The translations under genes and the position numbers were made by a program. Source: Pedosphaera sp. (lineage in GTDB: Bacteria; Verrucomicrobiota; Verrucomicrobiia; Limisphaerales; Pedosphaeraceae). Taken from it: DNA of 64,000 bases. This document shows positions 41,175-54,184 of this stretch, piece by piece. Under the pieces are notes generated by a model. The model was given only the letters and a program-made list of their open reading frames with translations. It was not told the DNA's origin and did no database searches. Within the stretch, counting starts at the first letter, position 1. Each line of letters starts with the position of its first letter. Location: the NCBI GenBank assembly GCA_028293325.1, contig JAQGPA010000212.1:1-64000 (forward strand). Direction: 5' to 3'.

Positions 41175-43847
41175 CTACTTGGGCGGCTCGACGACATCGA
41201 CTTCAACGTCCTGCTTTTCCTCGCTGATGACCGGCGCAATGGCTTGAAGTTTATCGGTTGCATCCAACTCGATGAGCTTGACGCCCTGGGTGTTTCGTCC
41301 CGCTTCCCGGATATCGCCGACCCGGGTCCGGACCATTTGACCACCGAAGGTGATCAGCATGATTTCGTCAGAATCCCTGACCGCCAGCGCACCCACGACG
41401 CCACCGGTCTTGTCGTTGGTTTTCATGGTGATAATGCCCTTGCCACCACGTGACTGCGCCCGGTATTCGCCAAAGTCCGTTCGCTTACCAATGCCGTTTT
41501 CGCCTGCCACCAACAAGGTGGCATCCGGCACGATGACCGAGAGGGCCACCACCGCATCGGTTTTCTCCAAGGTAATCCCGCGCACACCGCCGGCGGCACG
41601 GCCCATGGATCGGACATCCGATTCTGAGAAACGGATGCTCATCCCTTCCCGCGTAATTAATACCACGTCGTCGCCAGGATCGCTTACCTGCCCGTTCTCC
41701 TCCACCTTGCTGCCGCGCGTCAGCTTCACTTCAATCAGCGCATCCCCTTGATCGATGGTGATGGCGATAATGCCGCCTTTGCGAACATTCGCAAAATCGC
41801 CGAGCGACGTTTTTTTGACGGTACCTTTGTGCGTGGCAAAGAAAAGTTCCCCGGGCTGGCTCCAGGTCTGATCTTCCTTGTTGGAGCCATTCCGGGAACC
41901 AATGCGGATCAGTGCCGCAATTTTTTCCTCGGCCTTTAACTCCAATAAATTGGCAATGCTGCGCCCCTTGGCGGCCCGGCCCATGTCCGGAATCTCATGC
42001 ACACGTTCCACATAAACCCGCCCGGTATTCGTAAAGAACATTAAATAATCGTGCGTGCTCGCGGTAAAGAGATGCTCGATGAAGTCATCCTTTTCCCCGT
42101 CCGCAGTGGAGCCTTCGCGCGTAGTCATCCCGATCACGCCCTTGCCGCCGCGGCGTTGCGCGCGATAAGAACTGACATTGGTCCGCTTGATAAGCCCGCT
42201 GTGAGTGATGGTGATGATGACCCCTTCGTTGGCAATCAAATCTTCGATGGCAATCTCGCCTTCATCCGGCACAAGATCGGTCAGGCGCGGAGTGGCGTAC
42301 TTTTCCTTAATCGCCAGCAATTCCTGCTTGATGATGGCCAACACACGGGCTTCCTTGGCCAGGATGTCCATGAGGTCCTTGATCCGGGCGATAAGCTCCT
42401 TGTATTCAGCCCTGACCTTGTCGATTTCCAAGCCAGTCAACTGGTAGAGACGCAGGTCCAAAATGGCATTGGCCTGCACCTCACTGAAGGCGTAACGCCC
42501 ACTCGTCAACCGGGCTTCGCTGCGGATCAGGATGCCGATCTTTTCCACCTGTGTCCGAGCGAATTCAAATGCCAGCAGCTTGATCCTGGCCTCTTCACGG
42601 TTCGCGGAAGAGCGGATGATGCGGATGAATTCATCCATGTTGGACAGCGCAATCAAATAGCCGTCCAGGATTTCTGCCCGCTCTTCAGCCTTGCGCAACT
42701 CAAACCTGGTGCGGCGAATGACCACTTCGCGGCGATGCTCAATGTAACAATTAATGAGTTCCTTGAGATTGAGCGTCTTAGGACGGCCATGATCAATGGA
42801 GAGTGCGTTAACCGCAAAACTGCTTTCCAGTGCCGTAAACTGATAAAGATTGTTAATCACCACCTTGGGGATGGCATCCCGCTTTAACTCGATCACCACG
42901 CGGGTGTTTTCGTCAGATTCATCCCGGATGGCGGTGATATCGCCAATGGTTTTCTCGTTCACCAAATCCGCAATCCGCTCGACCAAAACCGCTCGGTTAA
43001 CGTTGTACGGGATTTCGGTGATGATGATTTGCTCACGGCCACCCTTGAGTTGCTCGACGCCGACCTTGCCGCGAACTTTCAAGCTCCCACGACCGGTTTC
43101 AAAATACTTTTTAATTGGATCCACGCCACAGACCATGCAGCCCGTCGGGAAATCCGGCCCTTTCACGTGCTTCATCAATTGGGCGATCGTGATGTTAGGA
43201 TTATCAATTTGGGCGCAGATGCCATCAATGACTTCGCCCAGATTATGGGGAGCCATGTTCGTGGCCATGCCCACGGCAATGCCGGTGCCGCCGTTGACCA
43301 GCAGGTTGGGGAAAGCTGCGGGAAACACGGTGGGTTCGGTCCGTGTTTCGTCGTAGTTCGGAACGAAATCAACGGTGTCCTTATCCATGTCTTCCATCAG
43401 GGCGGCGCCCAGATGGGTCATGCGCGCTTCGGTATAACGCATGGCGGCCGGTGGATCGCCTTCGACCGAGCCGAAATTACCCTGCCCGTCCACCAACCGC
43501 TCGCGCATCGCCCAAGGTTGGGCCATGTGAACGAGCGTAGGGTAGATGACGGCTTCGCCGTGCGGATGATAATTACCGCTGGTATCGCCGCAAATCTTGG
43601 CGCATTTACGATGCTGCCGGTTCGGAAACAGCGAGAGATCGTGCATCGCGTAAAGGATGCGGCGCTGGGACGGTTTCAAACCATCGCGCACGTCCGGCAG
43701 CGCGCGGGAAATGATCACCGACATCGAATAATCCAGGAACGAATTCTTGATTTCTTCGGCGACGTTGATTTTGGCGATTTTTTCGTTGGCCGCGTACTGC
43801 GGAATATTAGCCACTGGCAAGCTGCTATCGTCTTTCGTATCAGGCAT
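41175..43847 (-). CDS. gyrA: DNA gyrase subunit A
   Basis: An 890-residue topoisomerase subunit. The catalytic Tyr is Y138 in AAMRYTEARM, and the GyrA box QRRGGKG in the C-terminal wrapping domain marks it as gyrase rather than ParC. ATG 43847 is preferred to the TTG at 43880, which would add 11 odd residues. In the quinolone pocket the sequence reads HPHGEAVIYPT: the positions equal to E. coli Ser83 and Asp87 are Ala99 and Pro103. It follows gyrB after 77 nt on the same strand. Confidence 0.97.
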   Translation of the reverse strand: MPDTKDDSSLPVANIPQYAANEKIAKINVAEEIKNSFLDYSMSVIISRALPDVRDGLKPSQRRILYAMHDLSLFPNRQHRKCAKICGDTSGNYHPHGEAVIYPTLVHMAQPWAMRERLVDGQGNFGSVEGDPPAAMRYTEARMTHLGAALMEDMDKDTVDFVPNYDETRTEPTVFPAAFPNLLVNGGTGIAVGMATNMAPHNLGEVIDGICAQIDNPNITIAQLMKHVKGPDFPTGCMVCGVDPIKKYFETGRGSLKVRGKVGVEQLKGGREQIIITEIPYNVNRAVLVERIADLVNEKTIGDITAIRDESDENTRVVIELKRDAIPKVVINNLYQFTALESSFAVNALSIDHGRPKTLNLKELINCYIEHRREVVIRRTRFELRKAEERAEILDGYLIALSNMDEFIRIIRSSANREEARIKLLAFEFARTQVEKIGILIRSEARLTSGRYAFSEVQANAILDLRLYQLTGLEIDKVRAEYKELIARIKDLMDILAKEARVLAIIKQELLAIKEKYATPRLTDLVPDEGEIAIEDLIANEGVIITITHSGLIKRTNVSSYRAQRRGGKGVIGMTTREGSTADGEKDDFIEHLFTASTHDYLMFFTNTGRVYVERVHEIPDMGRAAKGRSIANLLELKAEEKIAALIRIGSRNGSNKEDQTWSQPGELFFATHKGTVKKTSLGDFANVRKGGIIAITIDQGDALIEVKLTRGSKVEENGQVSDPGDDVVLITREGMSIRFSESDVRSMGRAAGGVRGITLEKTDAVVALSVIVPDATLLVAGENGIGKRTDFGEYRAQSRGGKGIITMKTNDKTGGVVGALAVRDSDEIMLITFGGQMVRTRVGDIREAGRNTQGVKLIELDATDKLQAIAPVISEEKQDVEVDVVEPPK

Positions 43848-43924
43848 AATGAAAAAGTTGAGAAAATTCTGATTTACCAAGGTCGCGGTTCCGCCGGTGT
43901 GCGGACCGCGATTATAACTTCGAT

Positions 43925-46921
<2,997 letters not shown>

Positions 46922-47455
46922 TTATTTAGTGACCTGAATTTCGAGCAGATTCTTGATATGCCCGTCGGCAAACAAGTAATTAATGGCCCTGGTTTCGCCA
47001 CGAACGATGTGAAACTTCTGTTTGTCGAACATCACCGGAATTTGATGGGGCTTGTCCGTAAGACCGACAAAATTCAGGTGGTCGGCATCCTGTCCATTAA
47101 GGGCGCTATTCCATGAATAACTGGAACCGGTCAGTTCATAGATTTGCTGGGCGTCCGACGGACAGCGCAGCACCAGCAACGACCCGAGATGACTGGCCAG
47201 TAATACGTCCACTGATGATCCGTTAGTGCCAAGTCCGATACTGGCGGATTTGTCATACATGTGGGGAATCCGGTTTTGGTTGTCCTGCACATACAATTGA
47301 AGCGCAATTCCGATTTGGTGCAGGTTGTTGAGGCAGACGGCAGACCGGCCGGTCTCCTTCATCCGCTTCAAGGCTGGCAACAGCAAAGCGACCAAAATGC
47401 CGATGATGGCAATCACCACCAGCACCTCGATCAAAGTAAACGCCCGTTTTGCCAT
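46922..47455 (-). CDS. Prepilin-like protein with N-terminal methylation motif
   Basis: A 177-residue protein. [20 protein letters not shown] is a type IV prepilin/pseudopilin leader, cleaved before Phe, then a hydrophobic helix. The C-terminal [11 protein letters not shown] is the ADGH motif typical of the very numerous pseudopilin-like proteins of Planctomycetes and Verrucomicrobia. The globular part is short, with one Cys pair. Likely surface or periplasmic and type II secretion-related; the precise role is unknown. It follows the 47473-48096 gene by 17 nt. Confidence 0.88.
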   Translation of the reverse strand: MAKRAFTLIEVLVVIAIIGILVALLLPALKRMKETGRSAVCLNNLHQIGIALQLYVQDNQNRIPHMYDKSASIGLGTNGSSVDVLLASHLGSLLVLRCPSDAQQIYELTGSSYSWNSALNGQDADHLNFVGLTDKPHQIPVMFDKQKFHIVRGETRAINYLFADGHIKNLLEIQVTK

Positions 47456-47472
47456 AAGTTAATGGGCCCGGC

Positions 47473-48096
47473 TTAAAACGGAGCCCGTCCGTTTTGGATT
47501 TGATGCTGCAATTCTTCGAGCAACGGAGCCAGCTCAGCTTTCGTCTGAGCCGAACTTTCATTGTAAAAAGTCTTAAAGCCAAGCGCGCGAACTTTTTTCT
47601 CCAAATCCGGGCTTAACGGCGGCGGGGCATTGGTGCCATAAGCGCTCGTTTCCCGTCCCGGCTCCCGGTCCACTGGCAGCAGGTGCGTCTCCTGCAAGTG
47701 CTTTATGGCGTCATCAATCGCCTTCTTCCGCCGGTCGTCCGGGAGATCCTCAAAGGCATTGATGACTTGTTTGAACCCCGTGGGCAGGGTGGATTCAATA
47801 AACTGTTCACGCTCCTCTTCGGTCATTTCCGGGAACCATTCCCGCCAGTGACCTTCCATCCACCAGAGGCGGCGCTCTTCCAGCGACAGCGCATTCACCT
47901 TGTCCGCGAGTTCGCGAATCGACCGGGCCCGGTCAGACGCGGATAACTTGGCCAGATTTATCGAAGTAACGTATTCTCGCGCTTTTACCGCCGTCATATG
48001 GGTGTTACGCGCCATGGCCAAGCCCACCCAAGTCGCCAACCCCGCAAGGGCGAAAACTCCTATGACTATAAAGATGGGGCGGTTTCTTCGGTTCAT
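47473..48096 (-). CDS. Membrane-anchored helical hypothetical protein
   Basis: A 207-residue protein (start MNRRNRPIFIVIGV; an ATG two codons earlier is also possible). One N-terminal membrane segment (about 8-28) is followed by a long charged helical part with WWMEGHWREWFPEMTEEERE and KKAIDDAIKHLQE, predicted to face the periplasm. No family is recognised. It is the first gene of a pair with the prepilin-like protein, so the two may be functionally linked. Confidence 0.7.
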   Translation of the reverse strand: MNRRNRPIFIVIGVFALAGLATWVGLAMARNTHMTAVKAREYVTSINLAKLSASDRARSIRELADKVNALSLEERRLWWMEGHWREWFPEMTEEEREQFIESTLPTGFKQVINAFEDLPDDRRKKAIDDAIKHLQETHLLPVDREPGRETSAYGTNAPPPLSPDLEKKVRALGFKTFYNESSAQTKAELAPLLEELQHQIQNGRAPF

Positions 48097-48313
48097 GCTC
48101 ACTTGGATTTTAGCGCATCTACCCTGTCTCTACCATGAAAAAGTGTTTAGGTTGTTGCGCTTATGGCCGAAAAGAAACGACCGGCATCCGTTTTGATGGA
48201 CGCCTCACGGACAATCCACAACCCTTCGCCTCAATGGTAATGGATTTCAACTGAGTTCCGGCTTATTTTAAAGACGCAATTCGGGGATTTGTAGTGTTGT
48301 CTTCAATTCTATC

Positions 48314-48341
48314 TTGATTTGCCATTATTGAACCTTATTTT
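48314..48341 (+). promoter_or_regulatory. Promoter candidate for gcvP, leaderless geometry
   Basis: TTGATT (48314-48319), 16-nt spacer, TATTTT (48336-48341), then 6 nt to the ATG. The preceding 210 nt show no glycine riboswitch core and no other gene. Confidence 0.45.
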
Positions 48342-48347
48342 CATCAA

Positions 48348-51284
48348 ATGTTAGTTACAGAAACGCTCCTTACTCAGGAATCTTTGAATCCAACCGACAA
48401 AGCCATGCCGCCCGCCATTGTTTCAGGTAATGCAGAGTTGTTGGCACCGGTGGATTCCTTTGCGCGGCGCCATATCGGCCCCAGTGTCGGCGAGCGTGGC
48501 CAGATGCTGGAAGCCTTGGGCTTTGATAATCTCGAGGCCCTGATTAATTCTGCCGTGCCCAAGGCAATCCGGTTGTCACGTCCCCTGCAACTACCCGCGG
48601 CGCGCGGCGAATATGAAGTATTGGCCGAATTGAAAAAGATTGCTGAACAGAACCAGGTGTTCCGCTCCTTTATTGGGATGGGTTATTCCAATTGCATCAC
48701 TCCCCCGGTGATTCAGCGCAACGTGCTGGAAAATCCCGGTTGGTACACCCATTACACCCCTTATCAGGCTGAAATTGCCCAGGGACGGCTGGAAGCCTTG
48801 CTCAATTTTCAAACAATGGTGAGCGATTTGACCGGGCTGGAAATCGCCAATGCCTCCCTGCTCGATGAAGCCACTGCCGCCGCCGAAGCGATGCACTTGT
48901 GCCATGATCTGCACGCAGATAAAAATGTGTTCTTTATTTCCGCGGAGTGCCATCCGCAAACCATCGATGTGGTGCAGACCCGGGCGAAGCCGTTGGGCAT
49001 CCAAGTCGTGGTTGGCGATCATGAGAGCTTTCAATTCCAAGCCAATGTTTTTGGCGCGCTGGTGCAGTATCCTGCGACGCATGGCGAGGTGTACGATTAC
49101 AGCGAATTTGTGGAACGCGCCCATGCTGCGGGAGCGCTGGTAGCCGTGGCGGCGGATCTACTCAGCCTGACGCTGTTGCGCCCGCCGGGTGAATTTGGCG
49201 CGGACATTGCCATCGGCAGCGCACAACGATTCGGCGTGCCCTTGGGCTATGGCGGACCGCACGCGGCTTACTTTGCCACACGCGATGCGCACAAGCGCCA
49301 CATACCGGGACGCATCATCGGTGTTTCCAAGGATTCACGCGGACGCCCTGCCCTGCGACTCTCGCTGCAAACCCGGGAGCAACACATCCGACGCGAAAAG
49401 GCCACCAGCAACATTTGCACAGCCCAGGCGCTGCTGGCAAACATGGCGGCGTTCTATGCGGTCTATCATGGGCCGGAAGGTCTCAAACAAATTGCAAGCC
49501 GCATTCATTTGCTGACCAGCGTGCTGGCCAAGGGCTTGGAACGACTTGGCTATGAAGTGGGCAGCAGCGCTTTCTTCGATACCCTCCGCGTTGAATTGGG
49601 CAAGAAAAGCACCGCTGAGATCGTGAAACTGGCCGAAGCGCAGCGCATTAATTTCCGCATTATCGATGCGCACACCGTTAGCATATCCTTGGATGAAACC
49701 ACTACTGAGAACGATTTGACCGACCTCTTCGGTATTTTTAACGGCGGCAAAACATCCGGTTTTAGTGCGGGCGACCTGGTTTCTCAAGTTGAAGCGGGCT
49801 ATTCCGCACCGTTTAATCGCACCAGCAAATATTTAACGCATGCGGTTTTTAATCGCTATCACAGCGAGACAGAGATGCTGCGCTACCTGCGCCGGCTGGA
49901 ATCCCGTGATTTGTCGCTCACCTCTTCCATGATCCCACTCGGGTCCTGCACCATGAAGTTGAATGCAACGGTGGAGATGTTTCCCGTCTCCTGGCCGGAG
50001 TTTGCCCAACTGCATCCCTTTGCGCCGCTCCGGCAGACCCAGGGCTATCAGATTTTGTTTCAGCAATTGGAGGAATGGCTGGCGGAAATCACCGGTTTCG
50101 CCGGGATTTCCCTGCAACCCAATGCGGGCTCGCAGGGCGAATATGCCGGGCTGATGGTCATTCGCGAGCATCATCAGAATCGGGGCGAAGGTCAGCGCGA
50201 CGTTTGCCTGATTCCCCAATCGGCGCACGGAACCAATCCTGCCAGCGCCGTCATGGCGGGAATGAAAGTGGTGGGAGTCACCTGTGATGAGGAAGGCAAC
50301 ATCAATGTCGCGGATTTGAAAGCGAAGGCGGAGTTTCATCGGCAGGATTTGGCGGCGCTGATGGTGACCTATCCGTCCACGCATGGCGTTTTCGAAGAGA
50401 CGATCAAGGAGATTTGCGAGATCATCCATGCAAACGGCGGGCAGGTTTACATGGACGGCGCCAATATGAATGCGCAGGTGGGCATTTGCCGTCCAGCCGA
50501 CATGGGAGCTGATGTTTGCCATTTGAATTTGCACAAGACATTTTGCATTCCGCACGGCGGCGGCGGTCCGGGCATGGGGCCGATTGGCGTGGCGGAACAT
50601 TTGGTATCGTTCCTGCCCGGTCATGCGGTGGTGAATCTGGGTGGGGAAAATCCCATTGGCGCAGTTTCAGCCGCGCCTTGGGGCAGCGCCAGCATTCTGC
50701 CGATCTCCTGGGTTTACATCGCCGCGATGGGCGCGGCAGGGCTGACGGCGGCAACCAAGATGGCAATTCTGAATGCCAATTACATTGCCAAGCGGTTGGA
50801 AGCTTATTTCCCGGTGCTTTATAAGGGCCACGGTAATCTGGTGGCGCACGAGTGCATCCTGGATTTGCGGCAATTCAAGAGTGTGACCGTGGAAGACGTG
50901 GCCAAACGGCTGATGGATTATGGTTTCCATGCGCCGACCATTTCCTGGCCGGTACCCGGTACCATGATGGTGGAGCCGACCGAGAGTGAATCGAAGGCGG
51001 AGCTGGATCGCTTCTGCGACGCGATGATTCAGATTCATGCCGAAATCAAGGCGATTGAATCCGGCCAGGCCGACAAACAAAACAATCTGCTCAAGAATGC
51101 GCCGCATACTGCTGATATGGTGGCGACTGACAAGTGGGATCACCCCTATTCCCGGGAACAGGCTGCTTTTCCAGTCCTGTGGCTGCATGACCAGAAGTTC
51201 TGGCCGTTTGTAAGCCGTATCGACAATGTTTACGGAGATCGAAATCTGGTGTGCTCCTGCGTGGGGATGGAAGCGTATTTGTAA
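48348..51284 (+). CDS. gcvP: Glycine dehydrogenase (decarboxylating), P protein
   Basis: A 978-residue single-chain P protein of the glycine cleavage system, which decarboxylates glycine with PLP and passes the aminomethyl group to lipoyl-GcvH. The start region carries FARRHIGP and the N-terminal half [17 protein letters not shown]; the PLP Lys is in [18 protein letters not shown]. About 25 extra residues precede the conserved start. gcvT and gcvH are not beside it, so the system is dispersed. The next genes are on the other strand. Confidence 0.97.
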   Translation: MLVTETLLTQESLNPTDKAMPPAIVSGNAELLAPVDSFARRHIGPSVGERGQMLEALGFDNLEALINSAVPKAIRLSRPLQLPAARGEYEVLAELKKIAEQNQVFRSFIGMGYSNCITPPVIQRNVLENPGWYTHYTPYQAEIAQGRLEALLNFQTMVSDLTGLEIANASLLDEATAAAEAMHLCHDLHADKNVFFISAECHPQTIDVVQTRAKPLGIQVVVGDHESFQFQANVFGALVQYPATHGEVYDYSEFVERAHAAGALVAVAADLLSLTLLRPPGEFGADIAIGSAQRFGVPLGYGGPHAAYFATRDAHKRHIPGRIIGVSKDSRGRPALRLSLQTREQHIRREKATSNICTAQALLANMAAFYAVYHGPEGLKQIASRIHLLTSVLAKGLERLGYEVGSSAFFDTLRVELGKKSTAEIVKLAEAQRINFRIIDAHTVSISLDETTTENDLTDLFGIFNGGKTSGFSAGDLVSQVEAGYSAPFNRTSKYLTHAVFNRYHSETEMLRYLRRLESRDLSLTSSMIPLGSCTMKLNATVEMFPVSWPEFAQLHPFAPLRQTQGYQILFQQLEEWLAEITGFAGISLQPNAGSQGEYAGLMVIREHHQNRGEGQRDVCLIPQSAHGTNPASAVMAGMKVVGVTCDEEGNINVADLKAKAEFHRQDLAALMVTYPSTHGVFEETIKEICEIIHANGGQVYMDGANMNAQVGICRPADMGADVCHLNLHKTFCIPHGGGGPGMGPIGVAEHLVSFLPGHAVVNLGGENPIGAVSAAPWGSASILPISWVYIAAMGAAGLTAATKMAILNANYIAKRLEAYFPVLYKGHGNLVAHECILDLRQFKSVTVEDVAKRLMDYGFHAPTISWPVPGTMMVEPTESESKAELDRFCDAMIQIHAEIKAIESGQADKQNNLLKNAPHTADMVATDKWDHPYSREQAAFPVLWLHDQKFWPFVSRIDNVYGDRNLVCSCVGMEAYL

Positions 51285-51316
51285 TTTCCCAGACGAAGCC
51301 GGCAACGAAATAGATT

Positions 51317-52090
51317 CTATTGATCCGAGGTATCCAACACGGCGCGGACGGCGGCGACGGTGGCAGCGACGCGAGTGACAAGTTGAAAATCTGACGGCGC
51401 TTCCACCGTATAGGAAAGGCGTGTCTTATGGGTAAGGAGGTAGAAGGCTTCCGGCCAGTCAGGTCGCGACCATGGAACCAAACTAGGGCTGATAAGCCCA
51501 TGGGACGCTTCGCGGCCTTCGATTAACGGTGACATATCGATGGGACAGACCTCCGCGACACGGGCGATGATTGCCTGCGCAAAGGAAGGTTGGTGGTCGG
51601 GGTTGAGTTCATACATATAAAACCCACCGGATTCCCAATCTTCGTGCAGGCAGAGCGAGACGTCGAACGCGGGTTGCTTTTCCAGCCAGGCGATATGCGC
51701 GCGGATTTCAGGAGCCTCGGGTTTGAGGTATTGGCGGTTGAGGTCAATGCCGTGGGCGTTTTCCCGGGTATTGAGCGGAAACGCCGTGGGATTGAGGCAG
51801 GGACAAAGCCAAATGTCCGCGTAAGCCGGCCAGCGATTTTCTTGGAGCAACTGCAACACAGCAAGTGGTCCGGCGGGTTCATCGCCATGGATGCCGGTGG
51901 AGATATAAATGCGCTTAACCGGGCGGGCAACCTTTCGGGTCAGCCCTAAAAGCTTGAAGGAGTCCACCTCAAGGAAAACCTCAGATTTCCATCCATGATC
52001 CTCCGCCGCTGTTTCCATGGCGGCGATGACCTTTTGGATATCGATGGATTCGCCGAAATATTTTCCGTTATTTTTGCCGAGACGCTGCAT
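51317..52090 (-). CDS. M14-family zinc carboxypeptidase/amidase
   Basis: A 257-residue cytoplasmic protein. The zinc ligands of the M14 fold are visible: TGIHGDEPAG (HxxE) near residue 69, LCLHEDWES for the third His, and YTVEAPSDF for the catalytic Glu. NTRENAHGIDLNRQY is the substrate-binding Asn-Arg. It resembles MpaA-like murein peptide amidases and aspartoacylase/succinylglutamate desuccinylase relatives. Cell-wall peptide recycling is a reasonable guess; no signal peptide is present. It is convergent to gcvP. Confidence 0.82.
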   Translation of the reverse strand: MQRLGKNNGKYFGESIDIQKVIAAMETAAEDHGWKSEVFLEVDSFKLLGLTRKVARPVKRIYISTGIHGDEPAGPLAVLQLLQENRWPAYADIWLCPCLNPTAFPLNTRENAHGIDLNRQYLKPEAPEIRAHIAWLEKQPAFDVSLCLHEDWESGGFYMYELNPDHQPSFAQAIIARVAEVCPIDMSPLIEGREASHGLISPSLVPWSRPDWPEAFYLLTHKTRLSYTVEAPSDFQLVTRVAATVAAVRAVLDTSDQ

Positions 52091-52235
52091 TATCAGTGAG
52101 TCGAAGGCGCGGCAATCGCGGTGCCAGCCGAACGTTCAACACTGCAATGAGATAATTGAAAATGGCCAAATTCGCAATAGCAGCCGGAAAAATAAACCGA
52201 CATTTTGGATCCAATTAAGGATAAACGGATTGGGA

Positions 52236-53321
52236 TCAGGTCGTCACCGGTTCAACGGAACGGCATTGCGCCTGGCCGGGCTCATCCTGATCCGCAAAAT
52301 CATGGTTATCCCAGCTCGGATCAAGGCCCAAGTCTTTAAGCATTTGGAGGTCTTTTTCGACCGGTTGGTTCAAAGTGGTAAGATAGTTGCCGACCATCAG
52401 CGCGCTAGCGCCCGCGGTGAAGATCATGCTCTGCATGTCGCGCAGGTTCACCGTGCGACCGCCAGCAATCATGATTTCCTTTTTGGGGAGCAGGAACCGG
52501 AAGCAGGCGATGGTTTTGAGGATTTCCATTGGCGGCAACGGCGGAGTTTTTTCGAAAGGCGTGCCGGGAATGGGATTCAGGATATTGATGGGCACGACAT
52601 TGGCTCCAACTTCCTTAAGAGCATAAGCCAAGTCGCAACGGTCTTCACGGGTCTCACCCATGCCGATGATGCCGCCGGAGCAAATCTTAATGCCGGCCTT
52701 TTTGAGATAGCCGATGGTTTCAATCCGGTCCTCGTAGCTGTGCGTGCTGCATTGGCTGGGAAAGAAACGCCGGGAGGTTTCGAGATTGTGGCCGTAGCAT
52801 TCCAGCCCGGCGGCCTTCAACCGATCGGCCACGTTCTGGCTCTTAATGATACCGAGGGAGGCGTCCGGACGGGTTTTGCCGCTTTGAGCGAGGTCCCGAA
52901 TGCGGTCGCAAACTTCGTCGAGCATTGGTCCTTCGTTCAGTCCTTTCCAAGCGGCGACGAGGCCGACCGCAGTGACACCGTTCTTGTTTGCTTCCGTGGC
53001 CGCTTCCAGAACCGGTTCCGGATCGACAAAGCCGTAGCGCGGGGAGCCGGTCTGGTAAAAAGAGGATTGCGCGCAGAAGCTGCAGTTCTCGGAGCAGGCG
53101 CCCGCCTTGGCGTTGACGATGGAACAGAGATGGATCTTATTGCCCTTAAAACGCTCACGAATGCGATTGGCCCATGCCATCAGATCGAAGATATCGGCCG
53201 TGCTCTCGAGCTGGAAGAGCCACAAGGCTTCTTCACGGGTGATGGCTCCGCCGTCAAGGACGCGCTGGCCCAGTCCGGCCAGGCGATCGTGATTGTTTGC
53301 GTCAATCGATTGTCCGCTCAT
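52236..53321 (-). CDS. bioB: Biotin synthase
   Basis: A 361-residue radical SAM enzyme inserting sulfur into dethiobiotin. The 4Fe-4S motif is C-SEN-C-SF-C in KAGACSENCSFCAQSSFY. The 2Fe-2S site ligands and the family segments CSGGIIGMGETREDRCDLA and PINILNPIPGTPFE follow. ATG 53321 is chosen; a longer frame from 53399 adds 26 residues with no conservation pattern. No other bio gene is present. A promoter candidate ends 7 nt before the start. Confidence 0.96.
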   Translation of the reverse strand: MSGQSIDANNHDRLAGLGQRVLDGGAITREEALWLFQLESTADIFDLMAWANRIRERFKGNKIHLCSIVNAKAGACSENCSFCAQSSFYQTGSPRYGFVDPEPVLEAATEANKNGVTAVGLVAAWKGLNEGPMLDEVCDRIRDLAQSGKTRPDASLGIIKSQNVADRLKAAGLECYGHNLETSRRFFPSQCSTHSYEDRIETIGYLKKAGIKICSGGIIGMGETREDRCDLAYALKEVGANVVPINILNPIPGTPFEKTPPLPPMEILKTIACFRFLLPKKEIMIAGGRTVNLRDMQSMIFTAGASALMVGNYLTTLNQPVEKDLQMLKDLGLDPSWDNHDFADQDEPGQAQCRSVEPVTT

Positions 53322-53328
53322 GATTGAC

Positions 53329-53356
53329 AGGATAAGAATTCCAACCGCAAAGGCAA
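53329..53356 (-). promoter_or_regulatory. Promoter candidate for bioB, near-leaderless
   Basis: On the minus strand TTGCCT (53356-53351), 16-nt spacer, TATCCT (53334-53329), then 7 nt to the ATG. No operator for a BirA-type repressor was recognised. Confidence 0.4.
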
Positions 53357-53427
53357 GCTCAACTGGCGGCTGAAAAGAAGACCTGAACTTTACGCCCAAG
53401 CCGCTGGCGGAACACCTGGTGCTGCGC

Positions 53428-54045
53428 TTAATTCAACATGACCAAGCCGAGGATATTTTGCCGCGGGACCGGGCCGTAGGCGCGGCTGTCGATACTCTGC
53501 GGACGATTGTCACCGAGGACAAAATACTGATCTTTACCGCAGGTAATCAGTTGCTCCTTTGCCTGCGAATAGGTGAAGGTGAACGTTTTCGGCATGAGGT
53601 AGGTTTCCCGCAACTCTTTTTCATCCACGAACACCTTGCCATTTTTGAAATGCACCGTTTGGCCTGCGACCGCAATGACACGTTTGACCGAAAAGCCATG
53701 GTCCGCCGGGTCCTCAATGACCACTACATCTTTGGGTTGCGGAGCACGAGCATGCAAGGCCCACCGGTTCAGGAAATAATGACCGTTTTCCTCCAAGGTG
53801 GGTACCATGCTCACGCCAACCACCTGCACCGATTCAAAGAGAAAGCGGCTAACGAACAAATAACAGAGAAAGCTGAGCACAACGATCAAGACAAATGTGG
53901 CCATGCCCTGCAGCATCGCCACCAGATCAAGCCGTGAAATTCTTAAGGCGGACTGCGGTGAACGCTTTCCCGAGGATTGCTGCTCGACCACCGGTGCCAT
54001 TGCGAGTTGAAGGTTGATATTTTCAGTTGAAATTTTGTCGTTCAT
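53428..54045 (-). CDS. Signal peptidase I, short form
   Basis: A 205-residue second signal peptidase I. A 40-residue polar N-terminus precedes one membrane segment (about 45-66). The catalytic Ser is in VVGVSMVPTLEENG and the Lys in GFSVKRVIAVAGQTV. Box E is FVLGDNRPQSIDSRAYGPVP. It lacks the roughly 100-residue insert of the lepA-linked enzyme, so the two probably process different clients. It lies just before bioB on the same strand (106-nt gap), with no obvious functional link. Confidence 0.93.
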   Translation of the reverse strand: MNDKISTENINLQLAMAPVVEQQSSGKRSPQSALRISRLDLVAMLQGMATFVLIVVLSFLCYLFVSRFLFESVQVVGVSMVPTLEENGHYFLNRWALHARAPQPKDVVVIEDPADHGFSVKRVIAVAGQTVHFKNGKVFVDEKELRETYLMPKTFTFTYSQAKEQLITCGKDQYFVLGDNRPQSIDSRAYGPVPRQNILGLVMLN

Positions 54046-54184
54046 CTATGCTGTTAATAGACGCTATTCATGGCCGCGAACAAAGTTGAAATAATACGGA
54101 ATCGTATCGGGTCAGTTACGGATGGCACGCTTAAGCTATTCGCAGGTAAAAGGTTGAGAAAAGGTCATTTTTCAAGTGCCAGGG

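Noticed and set aside
48103-48347. Glycine riboswitch before gcvP
   Set aside because: The conserved glycine-aptamer core sequences are absent; only a short-leader promoter candidate fits.
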